From the NCBI GenBank assembly GCA_030549335.1, contig CM060194.1:57254547-57318546 (forward strand): a DNA stretch of 64,000 nt. The letters are read 5' to 3'. Both the position numbers and the translations under genes were made by a program. The stretch is from Pontederia crassipes (Eukaryota; Streptophyta; Magnoliopsida; Commelinales; Pontederiaceae). Below the pieces are notes generated by a model that was given only the letters and a program-made list of their open reading frames with translations, ran no database searches and was not told the origin of the DNA. Of the stretch, positions 45,401-56,407 are shown piece after piece (position 1 is the stretch's first letter; each line of letters opens with the position of its first letter).

Positions 45401-46662
45401 TGATAGTTAATACCTCTATTATTCGATGCGATGAGAGATGCTTCTTCTTTGAAAGGCTCCTCGATACTAGTCATCACAAGCTCCATTGCTTTCTGAAATT
45501 CTCTTACGTAGATGGGGATGATTTCTTCTATTGCAAGTGTAGCTTCGAGATTCCATTCCTCTTCGCTTTCGTTATCATGAGAAGCGGCAACATTTCCTTC
45601 CTCTCGTTTGTGCCAGCAGTCACGTGCATAGTGACATTTCTTTTCACAATTATGACAACAAACATTTTGCTATGAGATTTCTTCTCCTCTTGATCCTCTT
45701 TGCTTGGGCCTCGGTAAGCTCCCCCTTGCTGTGGACCTCTGCCTCATCCATGTCTCGACCAACCTTGCTTATGCCCCTTTTGATTTTCTTGGTTGTTGTA
45801 ATTCTTTATGACTTTATCAGAATGTGAAGGCTTTTTCCTGATGAATAAAGCATTCTCTTCATCCTTTATCGAGATCTTGGATATTTGAGCATCCAGATCT
45901 TCTTGGTTGGACAAGATACTCTTCATTTTAGTGAGAGCTGGTTCTTGCGCCCAATCTCTAATAGCAATGATGAAACTACTATATTTAGGATACAAACCAT
46001 TGCTTGTTTCAGTAATAGTATTTAATTTGTGAATCTAACTTAGCAATCTCATCATATATAGATTTAATCTTGGAGAAGTATTGATTCACCAACATGTCAC
46101 CTTGCTTCATGGAGATCAAATCATTCTTCAGCTGCTGCAATTCTGCATCATTATTCTTTGTGAAGAGTGTGGCCAAAGTATATATTCCAAGCTTCTTTAG
46201 GTGCCTCTTTGTCTTTAATCTTCTGAAGAAATTCATCCTCCACCGACGCGTACATGGCTTTTTCTACTTTGCACTCCTATTTCTTTAGCTCTTCTTATTT
46301 TGTTGGTGGCATAGTCTCATGTCCTCCAATAATGTTCCATAGATTTTGCTCCTTCAAATAATATTGTATATGGATACTCAATTATTATAATTATTATAGT
46401 TGAGTTTTTCTAAAGAGCTTATCAAGGATTTGAAATATGCCATAATGACTTGATAAACACTACTATATCACTCAAGTAAGCTTCACAATCCCATATTGTG
46501 CGCTGAAAAAAAATTTCCTTAATTATCCTCTTACCAACTTGCTCCAACAGAACTTCCTTGAAGCTTTTCTTGCACCATCTCGAACCGGCCTCCACGTAAT
46601 TTACTTTGACAAAATCTCGAACTGACGGAATTACCCACGGGCCAACCTGTTATGATACCACT
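42419..46662 (-). pseudogene. Copia gag-pol polyprotein, interior 1, broken
   Basis: Domains in minus-strand order. Gag spans about 46,290-45,744. The CCHC zinc knuckle CHNCEKKCHYARDC lies near 45,640-45,660 and is intact. Protease reads DWIVDCGCSNHMTG (about 45,380-45,400), with Cys where copia proteases have Ser or Thr in the D(S/T)G triad. GAG-pre-integrase and integrase include [20 protein letters not shown] (about 44,957-44,146). RT carries WQMDVKNVFLHGDL (about 43,550) and VLVYVDNLII (about 43,270), where the second catalytic Asp of YVDD is Asn. RNase H remains run to about 42,430. Stops and frameshifts split it into at least nine frames. About 0.1 kb before LTR-a is deleted relative to interior 2. 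Confidence 0.85.
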
Positions 46663-47124
46663 TGTAGAGAGTTTGTTTAGATCAAAATCGAACTAACAAA
46701 TGATATTTTTATATAGATATCGAAAGAAGTACACTAATATGAGCCACACTCGAAACACTTACGCATGGAATGGACAACACAAACACCTAACACATTTCTA
46801 CACTCAACCTCTCACTTCATATCACCTGTGACACTTACTATGCATGCACACTCCACTCACTCACGTAGAGACTCCCCTCTCTCACTTGCACAAATGGATA
46901 AACCTACTACACACTCTAGCTAACACTTGGAGTTGACACTTCACTTTGATGCATGAGAGCATGGCCACCCATCCCTATTTATAGGTGATGATGTCGGTTC
47001 TTCTAAAGCATAATGTCCACACATTATTATATTTTATGTAATCTTCTAGATAAATAACATTCCAGAACTAATGTTAGAAGCTTCAAAGTACGTCGATTGG
47101 GGTATGTCGGTGCTGTCTTCAACA
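46663..47124 (-). repeat. Copia LTR-b (shared central LTR)
   Basis: A 462-bp LTR. It is followed on the minus strand by the primer-binding site of interior 1 and preceded by the RNase H end of interior 2, so it serves both. Confidence 0.92.
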
Positions 47125-48233
47125 CTCCCCCTCAGCCTATCATTCTCGATGTCTTGTCAAGTTTCCTTCGAAATTCTTCAAACCTATTGTTATTCAATCT
47201 TTTAGTAAGTACATCTGCAACTTGATCTTGTGTGCATACATATGTTAATTTAATATCTCCTTATAGTACTTTCTCTCGAAAGAAATGGTAGTGAATTTCG
47301 GCATGTTTTGTTCGTGCATAAAATATTGAATTTCCAGCTAGACGAATTGCAGGTTGATTATCACAATATAACTTCACTACTGAATCAACTGATTGATGTA
47401 AATATTTTAGTAATTGTGCTAGCCATGTGTGTGCACTCCTGAGCTGCCATTGCACCTGCCCTATATTCAACTTCTATAGTATACTACCTTTTACTACAAC
47501 ATGATATTGCTTTAGATCTGAGACTAAATATATAGTCCGTAGTAGAATGTCACGTATCAAGATCTCCAGCATAGTCGGCATCACAAAAGTCACTTAAGGT
47601 ACATGATATATTTTTCTTATAGAATAATCCATAGTCAATTGTGCCCTTGATACAATTCATCGAGTTGTTTCAAGATGAGTATTTTTTGGTTCTTGCAAAT
47701 AACTCCAACGACGTGTGTGATATTAGGACGTGTCAGCGTGAGATATATCAAGCTTTATACATGATTGCATCTCTTAATTCTTTTCCATGGTAGAGCATAA
47801 CTTTGTATTTACCTCCATCAGTGTTGAGATTGGCTTGCAATTAAGCATTCTGAATTTCTCTAATAGATCTTGAGCATACTTCTGTTGACATAAGAATAAT
47901 CATTCTTTTGTTGCTTCTACTTCAAGGCCGAGAAAATGATTCAGCTTACTGAGATCCTTCATTTGGAAGCGCGTGGAGAGATTGTCTCGAATTTCATAAA
48001 TCTCCTTATCATCAACTTCTGTAATAATTAAGTCGTCAACGTAAACTAGCATAATCATTAACTTGCCCTCTTGAGCCTTCACGAATAGGCATAAAGTAGC
48101 CACATTGCTTCAATAACTCTGCGATCTTTTTAAACAATGCCCTTTGTGCTTGTTTGAGTCCATATACTGCCTTCTTGAACAGCATGATTTGGAAAGATCA
48201 CAGAGTTCTTGAAGCAATATTATATCATTCCGT
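47125..48233 (-). pseudogene. Copia interior 2: C-terminal RT and RNase H only
   Basis: RT fragment [19 protein letters not shown] (47,900-48,103) keeps the catalytic YVDD that interior 1 has lost. RNase H reads VKLYCDNQPAIRLAGN...RTKHAEIHYHFFREKV (47,261-47,470). Everything upstream (gag, protease, integrase, RT start) is missing. At the break (48181-48217) a short segment is present in inverted orientation; it matches the reverse complement of 48104-48140. Confidence 0.82.
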
Positions 48234-48371
48234 TGATGATTCCGTGCTTCTAAAGCATAATGTCCACACAATATTATATTATATATAATCTTCTAGATAA
48301 ATAACATTATAGAACTAGTCCTAAAAACTTCAAAGTATGTCGGTTGGGGTATGTCGGTGCTGTCTTCAACA
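48234..48371 (-). repeat. Copia LTR-c, truncated
   Basis: About 138 bp matching the part of LTR-b from GATGATGTCGG to GTCTTCAACA. The rest of this LTR and the adjacent 5' interior are deleted. Confidence 0.85.
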
Positions 48372-49190
48372 GGGTGTTGTATAGGAGTGTCAGGACTACA
48401 AGATTGCCATACCTTTTGCACCATTGGCCTAAGTTCAAGATGTTCAAATAAAAAATGTTTATATTTAAAAGGTCTAAGGTTTGTTTTGCATTCATTTTGT
48501 GTTGAATAGCAATGGAGTACAGTCAGAACATCCTTTAAAGAGAGTGATTAAGGTTAGATCGAAAAATTTAGTGATCCAAGTTTACCATAAATCTATCAAG
48601 TCTACAATGTATTCTATCCGTATGTTTTCTATTGTTTCACTTTGGGGTATGTCCGAAAGTCCTTGGTGAGGAGTCCCACCTTATTTATCCCAGGAAAACG
48701 GGTACAATTCAATATTATCCATGGCAAATCATCAAGGTTATGAGCAGAGAGTTTTTGCCATGGAGATTCCTATGCAAAGAATTTGTACTAGCATATATTT
48801 CCGATAAAAGAAAGGAAAAAATGATTGATAGTTACAGTTGCATGCAAATATTGTTTGAAGCATTGGAGAGGTGTTATATATTGTGACCACATTGGTCGGC
48901 CAAGCAAGGAGAATGCCCCCTGGCCCCTGCGGCATCATCACCATATTGACACAGGCGTTGAAGAATCTTTTCAGATTTGTAGGAGATGCAATGAGTTTCA
49001 AGTAGGACAATAAGATCTAGTCGATGTTCTTGCATGATGTTTGAAAGGCGATCGTGCACTTTACGTACCCCCCTATAACCACCGCAGCAGTTTGAAGACA
49101 ATATTTTCATTTATATCTATTGATTTTAATACAGGACATCCTCCACCTGCGCCACAGAAGAAACATCATGAGCAATTCAGTATTGATGTT
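48372..49190 (-). pseudogene. LINE3, 5' portion: AP-endonuclease start, decayed
   Basis: The minus-strand ORF2 start at 49110 reads MKILSSNCCGGYRG, the LINE endonuclease signature with Trp changed to Ser, followed by RLSNIMQEHRLDLIVLLETH. GGILLAWPTNVVTIYN lies near 48,900. At 48,372-48,440 the residues FEHLELRPMVQKVW correspond to the FEHFLFDYD...QQVW segment of LINE1. Translation resumes in register at 41959 with LDLFKKETLHWKK (LINE1: LKWNKETFG), proving that one LINE was split. The 5' limit is approximate. Confidence 0.8.
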
Positions 49191-49648
49191 TTTACTCTTC
49201 CTTTTACCAGCTTTCTTCCTTCCACACTTTTCTTATTGGAGCTGACTTTGGGCGGCTTATAAATCACTTGGACTATTTCCTTCAAGACAAATGATCCTAA
49301 ACAACGTTTCTTTCAGTAGGTTGAATGTATATATGACACACTAATGTGGCAACAAAGAGGTGGAGAATAGAGTTTTGAAAGAAAAAGAAGGCAGAGATGT
49401 TTCTTCAAATAAACAAGGACACAATTAGATTAGGAAAAGAAACTTTTATGTCGCAAAAATTGACGTTTAGGACAATGTAATCAAATAACGATAATTGTTA
49501 TTTATTACGTTTTTTAAAATGTTGTGATGATCATTTCTGATTTACTTATTCTGGGATTCAATCCATTAAGCCCATACATATGTGAATTAAATACAAAGAT
49601 TGTATATTCAAGAAGATAAAAGTTCATGTAATTACACGGAACATTAAT
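49191..49648. other. Downstream flank of gene B
   Basis: AT-rich sequence between LINE3 and the gene B stop codon. It presumably contains the old 3' UTR. No other gene seen. Confidence 0.5.
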
Positions 49649-49948
49649 TTATCTGCCTGTAGTCAGTGTGATGGTCAACTCGTTCACGCTTCGCTTCTCA
49701 CTAGAAGATTCTGGCTCAGAGTTGACTCTTCTTGCCACAAAACCAGGCTGCTTCGGCTGGGGCAAGGCGACGTGGTGGCTGCCCAGCATCATGACCACGG
49801 CGGACATGGTGGGCCTGTCATTTGGGAATTCTTGAACGCATAGCAAGCCAATTTTGACGCACTTCAAGACTTCATCTTCGTCGAAATCGCCATCGATCGA
49901 TTCGTCAAGCAATTCCATAATTTTGCCTTCTTTCCACAGGTTCCATGC
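49649..49948 (-). pseudogene. Gene B exon 7: kinase C-lobe and tail
   Basis: Acceptor GGCAG, then AWNLWKEGK, CVQEFPNDRPTMSAVVMML and the tail ending TITLTTGR; 99 residues plus stop, three shorter than gene A. The frame is open, but LINE2 now separates it from exon 6 by 6.5 kb. Confidence 0.9.
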
Positions 49949-50204
49949 CTGCCAAGATATTCAATCTTTGTTACCTTTGTCTTGGTTGACAAAGATGAAA
50001 GAGAAACTCCAACTAAAACAACCTCCTTCCTGAGCATGGGTGCCCTCGCCTCTCCTTAGCCTAAATACTACAGCCTCCGTCCCCGGTGATCGCTGCCAGG
50101 GACGCCTCCACCCACCCCACCCCCACCCCCACCCCCACCCTCTTATGGCTAACCTATCCATTGGTCGGTAGAAGATAAGCTGGGTCGTAAGCAGGAGCTC
50201 CGGC

Positions 50205-52271
50205 TTGTGTCTACTAGGATGCTATGTTGGAAATCCGATTTCTCTACGGGAGGAGTTGCCGCAGCTGTGGAGCATGGCCTCTCCGTGGAGCTACTCAGAA
50301 CTAGGTAACTCTAGGGGTGTTCACGGGTCGGGTTTGACCCGACCCGTGAACAAACCTGACCCGGTTGGCCGGGTCGGGTCGGGTCTCCGCCTTTTTTGGG
50401 TTGCGACCCGAACCGACCCGATCCGGGCCGGGTCAGGTCGGATCGGGTGGTCGGATTACCCGACCACCCTTTTTCTTTTTTTTTAATTTTTCATTTATTT
50501 TTTTAATATAAAAAGTATTTATTAATTTATTTTTTAATACAAAATAAAGTATTTTTAAATACCAAAAATATTTTTTTAAATATCTATATACTTTTGTACA
50601 TGTAAAATAATTTATTTCATATTTTTTAGATTTTAAATAATATAAAACTATATATTTAACTAAAAATAATTAAAAATTTTTAAAAAAAGAAAAAAACCGG
50701 GTCGTCGGGTTGGGTCGGATCAACTCGGGTTGGAAAATTCCAACTCGAACCCAACCCGACCCTTGGTCGGGTCATGGTCTGGTTGGGTCGGGCCGACCCG
50801 ACCCGATCGGGTCGGATTTCTGGGTTCACCGGTGAACACCCCTAGGTAACTCATTTATCCTCTTTAAGTTCGCTAACGAGGCCGACCTCTTGCAGGTGCT
50901 CATCGGTGGTCCCTGGGAGTTCAAGGGGCACCTTCTGTGGGTCGCCCAGGTATCGCCTTTCTTCTGCCCTGATGGTGATTGTCCTATGGCTACCCCCCTC
51001 TGGCTTCACTTCCCGGGTCTTCCACTCGAACTGTTAAATCCTAGCTCCTTGAGGAGAATTGTGGCGACCTTTGGCTCTCCGCTGCGAGTTGAAGATGTTT
51101 CCCTAGACGCCCCCCAACTCCCCTGCTCGTGCTTGTGTCAAGGTTGACCTCACGGTGCCAATCAAGCAAGGAATCTGGATTCGTTTATCGTCCGGCGATC
51201 GCTACTTTCAACAGGTAAATATGAAAATTTGCCACTTTTTTGTTTCCGTTGCGGTTTTTTTGGACACAGGTTCGACCATTGCTCTTCTGTTCCGATGACC
51301 CGGTCCGACGAGGGGAGCTCGGAGTTGATGTTGTTTGGACCCTAGCTTCGTGTTGCTGGGATGCGTCGCCCTCCTGGTCCATCCATCGACCTCAACCACC
51401 CAGCGTCGGGTATCGCCGGAGCGTGTGGGGAGGACGGAGCACGTGACCTGCAACGGTCGCCTCGCCAGCATCGGGCCCCGCAGGCGCAACGGCTCGCTGT
51501 CACTCAGGGGGCCACGTCATCCATCCATGGGAGTCCGGTGACGTGTCGCAATGACGAGAGAGAGAGATGCATTTTGACAGTGTGGATGGCCCTTGCGAAA
51601 ATACATTTTGTGCTTTCTCGGGGGGCGCCACATCATCGATCTGTGTGGATCTCACCGATGATGCTACTGATGCTCACGTGGGGGCGGTCCACGTGGAGGG
51701 CATCGGCACTATGGCGCTGTTCGAGGTGAATCTCAGCCGTTCATCTGCCCACCAAAAACCCTCACCTGCAAATGCTACACCTCATACGACCGCTAACTCC
51801 TCCTCTCCCCCTATCTCGCCGGTTCAGCCGATTGTGGGCGCAGCTCTCCCTCGTACCCTTCCACCCTCTCGCACAGACTCTACCACTGCCGAATCTGCTT
51901 CTGCTACTCCTCTCGCCTCACCATCCTCAACCTCCCTCCGCTCTACCCCTGCAGTTCCTACTGCTCCTCTTCCCAAAATCGCCCCTACTATTGCTACTAG
52001 TTCAGGTGCCTTTGCATTTGGACCTCCGCACGAGGAGCTTGTTGTTCAGGCTACTAACATGTTGCAGGGCATGGTCGGTGTTTTGAAAGATGACTCATCG
52101 GAGGCGGAGGAGGTGGAGCAGATCTGGTCCCGCCAACTCATTCGAAGCGAAAGAAGTCGAGGCCCCTGCTCCCGAACCTCCATCTCAAGAAGAAGGCACC
52201 TAAAGCGCCAGGTAACTCTTTATCGTCATCAGTGGTCAAACCTTCATGCCGTGCTTACTCTGTGCAGGTGA
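50205..52271 (+). pseudogene. LINE2 ORF1, split by a hAT MITE
   Basis: PQLWSMASPWSYSELGN continues after the MITE as SFILFKFANEADLLQVLIGG in the same frame, typical of the DUF4283-like ORF1 N-terminus. The zinc knuckle CFRCGFFGHRFDHC (about 51,250-51,292) keeps all CX2CX4HX4C residues, unlike LINE1. A Ser/Thr/Pro-rich tail follows to 52,271. Frameshifts lie near 51,150 and 51,560. Confidence 0.75.
50312..50844. mobile_element. hAT-type MITE inside LINE2 ORF1
   Basis: Perfect 13-bp terminal inverted repeats TAGGGGTGTTCAC and GTGAACACCCCTA. The octamer GGTAACTC is duplicated exactly on both sides (50304-50311 and 50845-50852). The 533-bp element is made of GGGTCGGG/CCCGACCC-rich arms around an AT-rich core and has no coding capacity. 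Removing it with one target copy restores the LINE reading frame. Confidence 0.95.
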
Positions 52272-52317
52272 TGGCATCCTCCACGGAGCCTAACGACGTC
52301 AACCCCATCTCCTCCTG

Positions 52318-55300
52318 ATGCGCATTCTATCTTGGAATTGTAGAGGCGCCTTCTGTGTGAAAGTTAGGGATAGATTAGTTAACTTAATTAGGGCATCTAA
52401 GCCAAAATTTGTAATATTGTTAGAAACCCATTCAGATTATGTAAAAATAAAATAGTTCATTCGTCGTTTGGGGCCTCTGTGGGACGGTGTTTTCCACGAG
52501 GCCGTGGGTGCTTTCGGAGGCATTGCCTTGGCCTGGCGCGGCCAAGGCACTCAGGTGACTTCGATCCATACTTCTTAGATTTTGCATGCTGCCGTCTCTT
52601 TTAACAGTTTTACATTCCTCCTTTCATGCGTGTATGCTAGCTCTATTCCTTCGGCTCGTAATCTTTTGTGGCATGAACTTTCTCGCATGGAGACTGGTTC
52701 TTTTCCTTGGGCCCTCATGGGCGACTTTAACTCCTTGCTTGGCCCTGACGACAAGCTCGGTGGCCGTCCCTTTACCCTCTCTAGATCGACGTATTTACTA
52801 AGAGACATTGATAAACATGGTCTTGTCGATGTAGAACTTAGAGGTCCTTCATTTACCTAGTGTAATGATCGATCGGGTTTAGCTCGTATTCGTTGTTGTC
52901 TTGACAGATTATTTCTTAGCCATCACTAGTTACAAACACTCCCGAATCTATCTCTAACCTCACTCCCTCGATGTGTCTCAGACCACACCCCTATCTTGTT
53001 CCAACCTGATAATCTTACTTCTCGTGCCCGCTCGTTCAAGTATGAACACTTTTGGAACTAGCATCATGAGGCACGTAGTATAATCCAGCGTTGTGTTTCT
53101 AACTCAGGGTCTTTAGAGTCTGCTCTTAAAAAAATCAAATCGGACACTCTAAAATGGAATAAGAATACTATAGGCAATCTTGAGACTAGGGCAGATAACA
53201 CCCTCATTCACATCTCTGAACTTGAGAAATTAGACATCACCCGAGGCCTCACAGACGTTGAGCTTGGCCATCTTCGGTCTGCTTATCACCTTCACGCTGC
53301 CCGACTTAGGCAAATTGGCCCCAAGTGGTGGAGCAAAGCTAAGGCGCACTAGATTACCAAAGGTGATAGAAACACAATATATTTTCACCTCTCGACCATG
53401 ATCAGACATAGGCAAAACTCCATCCTAGAAATACAAAATACCGATGGCACTGTCATTACTGATCCCAAAGATATTAGAACCTGTTTTGTTAACCACTATA
53501 AAATTTATGGTGTCCTGATCCATCCCCTAACATCCCCTGGACTTGCTGGCCCTCTCTCCCCACATTCGACAATACCATATCCGACTCATTCATTAAAGCC
53601 ATTTCTGATGATGAAATTTGGGATGCTCTCTGGAGTATGCCCCTTGGCAAGTCGCTCGGCCCCCACAAATTCACTAATGAATTTTACAGGGAATATTGGG
53701 ACCTACTTGTCCTGCGGTAACTACATCCATCAACTCCTTTTTACTATATAATTCATTCCCTTCTTAGTGGTCCCTTACTTCCTTAATTTTCATACCCAAG
53801 AAAAAGAATCCAAAAAATGTTACCGACTACAGACCAATTTCATTATGCAATGTTCTATATAGGCTACTTACTAAAATTCTAGCCAATCGCCTGAGACCTA
53901 CTTTAGAGCACCTTATAGACCAGAACCAACCAGCTTTTGTGCCTGGCCGACAAACTCAGGACAATATCATGATTACTCAAGAACTCGCCCACTCCCTTAA
54001 CAACGATAGGAGCAAATTTATGCTCATCAAGATTGATATGAAGAAGGCATTCGATCGCATCTCTGGTCTTCAGTAGACAATGTACTGACCCTTATGAACT
54101 TTCCTCCTACTTTTGTTAAATGGATTGACATTTGCATTCGATCCTCATCTTCATGTGTGTCATAAATGGACAAAACTTTGAGACTTTCCTTCCTTTCCGG
54201 GGAATCCGCCAAGGCGATCCCATTTCTCCTTATATCTTCATAATTGTCAGCCAAGTCTTCTCCTCTCTCATGAGTGCATATGAATCCATCAGAAAAATCA
54301 TTCCTTTCAGTATCCAGCAGTCACCTTATCACATTTATTATTCGCTGATGATGTACTAATCTGTCTCAAAGCTACATAAAGGAACTGTAAGATCATTAAA
54401 TAGGTCCTTCAAGTTTACGAGTATCTTAATGGACATAAAGTTGACAACCAAAAATCTAAACTTTACCTTTCGAAGCTAAATATTAGACAAAAGAATGTGA
54501 TCAAGGCCACCCTTGACTTTAGATTGGGGAAATTTCATTTTCTATATCTTGGTACTCCTATTTCACCCTCTAAACTTGCTATTCAGGACTAACATCTGAT
54601 CATTGAGAAGACCTCTACCAGGCTAGCTGGGTGGAGTCGCAAGATTCTTAACCAAGCTGGTCGTACCATCCTAATCAAATCTATTTTATCTGCCATCCCA
54701 ACCCATTGGTTTAGCACCATTGTCTGGCCAATGGCATCATCGAATCTCTCGAGAAGCATTCTGGATATTTCCTTTGGAACTCTGGGCCAGGACACCGCAC
54801 CTCATACCTTATCAATTGGCAAATTGCCCAGCTGTCTAAAACTCACAGTGGTTTGGGAATTAAAAATCTGCATGCGGTGCAAACCTCTCTTATGGCTAAA
54901 CATGTTCTTTCACTCCTAAACTAGAGTAACAATCAGTGGGTTCAACTATCAAATGCTAAGTACGGATGTTTCAGCATGTGGAACACCCCTCCTCATAATC
55001 CAAAATCCTCTCCTTTCTGGCGCCAAATCATTCATTCCACGTTAGACCTACGACTTGGCTTTCGAAAACAAATTGGTAAGGGCAACAAAACATCACTCCT
55101 TTCGGACCCTGGGTCTGTCAGATTCCCTTTAGTAAATGGCCCACTTATATTAACACGTCACATCCGCTTGACAATCTGTTCGTTAGTGACTTGATCGAAA
55201 ATGGAAATCGGAATGACAACTTACTTCATGCTCTCTTTGGCGATGATCTTTGCCATATAATTAAGTGTATTTACATTCTATCTACTGCCTATGATGACGC

Positions 55301-56156
55301 ATGGATTTGGGTGACTGATACCCATGGAGATGCCAAGGCTAAGTCAGTCTATAGTTTTATTCCCGCCACGCTTTGCTGCCCATCACGAGTGGAGGGCATG
55401 CTTGGACTAGGATCTGGCAGATTCCAATAGCTCCAAAAATTCATATATTTCTTTGGAAACTCTTGCATAACAAATTACCAATCCTCGATAGTGTTTCCCA
55501 TTTTAACAGCACAATTAACCCCTCCTGTTCTATTTGTGGCCTTACTGTTGAAACTAACTCTCATCTATTTTTCATTGTCCTTTTGTCCAGCAGCTCTGGG
55601 ACATCTTTTAGCAACAGCTTAACACTTTTTCCATCTTGTTGACTCCTGGCACCTTGGCTCATGGGTTGACGAAGGTGCCGGATTGACTAAGCAGTCCCTT
55701 TTTGTCATGCGTTCGCTTTTCTCTTATTGCCTTTGGAAGCTCCGGAATGTAAGAAATGCGGTGCATTTTAAATCTAAACATGCAACCGTGAAGATGGTGT
55801 GGGAGAAGGCATTGACCGACTTCCATGACTTTACTGAGGCAACACTTCAGCACGCCCAAGGCCCTCTTCGGGCCGATGGGAGGCCCCCATTTCCTCCTGT
55901 TGGGGGCGAAATGAGGGGCTATGGCGCTATTCTTCGCACTGACTGTGGCTCTCTTATTTTTGTAGGGGCTTTAAGGACTTTTGTCGGGACTGTGCTGGAG
56001 ATCGAGCCTCGTGGCATGTTGGCTGGGCTGAGGGAATGTGCTCGAAGATCGCTTGCCCACATCCTTGCTTATTCGAATTTCTTAACACTGATCGACATTC
56101 TAACGCATAAGACGGACTACCCTTGGAACATAAAAGGAATCATACATGATATTTGA
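52318..56156 (+). pseudogene. LINE2 ORF2: endonuclease-RT-RNase H, broken
   Basis: Starts MRILSWNCRGAFCVKVRDRL at 52318; GDFNSLLGPDDKLGG follows (about 52,720). Stops occur at 52,453, 52,578 and 52,858, among others. The RT region shows VTDYRPISLCNVLYR (about 53,820-53,870), DMKKAFDR (about 54,035-54,060) and RGIRQGDPISPYIFIIVSQVF (about 54,200-54,265). The catalytic block survives only as a frameshifted ADDVLICLKAT-like stretch (about 54,340-54,375). The RNase H region (55,683-56,156) has lost the first catalytic segment (LNSDGS-like) by deletion but retains LEIEPRG. Confidence 0.82.
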
Positions 56157-56407
56157 CATCTACTCTGCACCCTACTATTGTCAAGCACTACCCCAGGAAT
56201 AGGAACCAGGCTGTGCAGATTTTTTTGCTTCTTTTTGCCGCAATAATCATAGCGACAGCTTTTTGTTAGGGGACTGACCAATATTTTGTACGAGAACTTC
56301 AACGGAGCAATTACTTAATGAATACATAACTTTTTGAAAAAAAAAATGAAAGAAGGATGTCATGTCTTGAGACAGAGAAGGGAGTGAGAGAGTGGGAGAG
56401 ACTGTAC

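Larger units (their letters stand above)
41960..48371 (-). mobile_element. Ty1/copia array with three LTRs, inserted in LINE3
   Basis: Minus-strand order: truncated LTR-c (48371-48234), partial interior 2, full LTR-b (47124-46663), nearly full interior 1, full LTR-a (42418-41960). LTRs start TGTTGAAGAC on the minus strand and end CTCTACA. After LTR-b comes AGTGGTATCATAAC, a tRNA-iMet-type primer site. The central LTR is therefore shared, serving as 3' LTR of one copy and 5' LTR of the other. On the minus strand the pentamer CACCC lies on both outer sides if the terminal CA is counted once. Removing the array makes the LINE3 frame continuous, which confirms the insertion. Confidence 0.88.
50003..56345 (+). 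mobile_element. LINE2: L1-clade LINE in gene B intron 6, antisense to the gene
   Basis: The octamer ATGAAAGA flanks the insertion exactly (49995-50002 and 56346-56353) and the 3' end is an A-run. Gene A intron 6 has the uninterrupted site (AAAGATGAAGGAAGGATG, about 15,124-15,141), so the boundaries are firm. Without the hAT MITE and its target duplication the LINE is about 5.8 kb, near full length. ORF1 with a zinc knuckle and ORF2 with endonuclease, RT and RNase H are all present but broken. Confidence 0.93.

Noticed and set aside
51772-52086. Leucine/proline-rich frame of 104 residues in LINE2
   Set aside because: Alternative frame of the Ser/Thr/Pro-rich ORF1 tail of the LINE.
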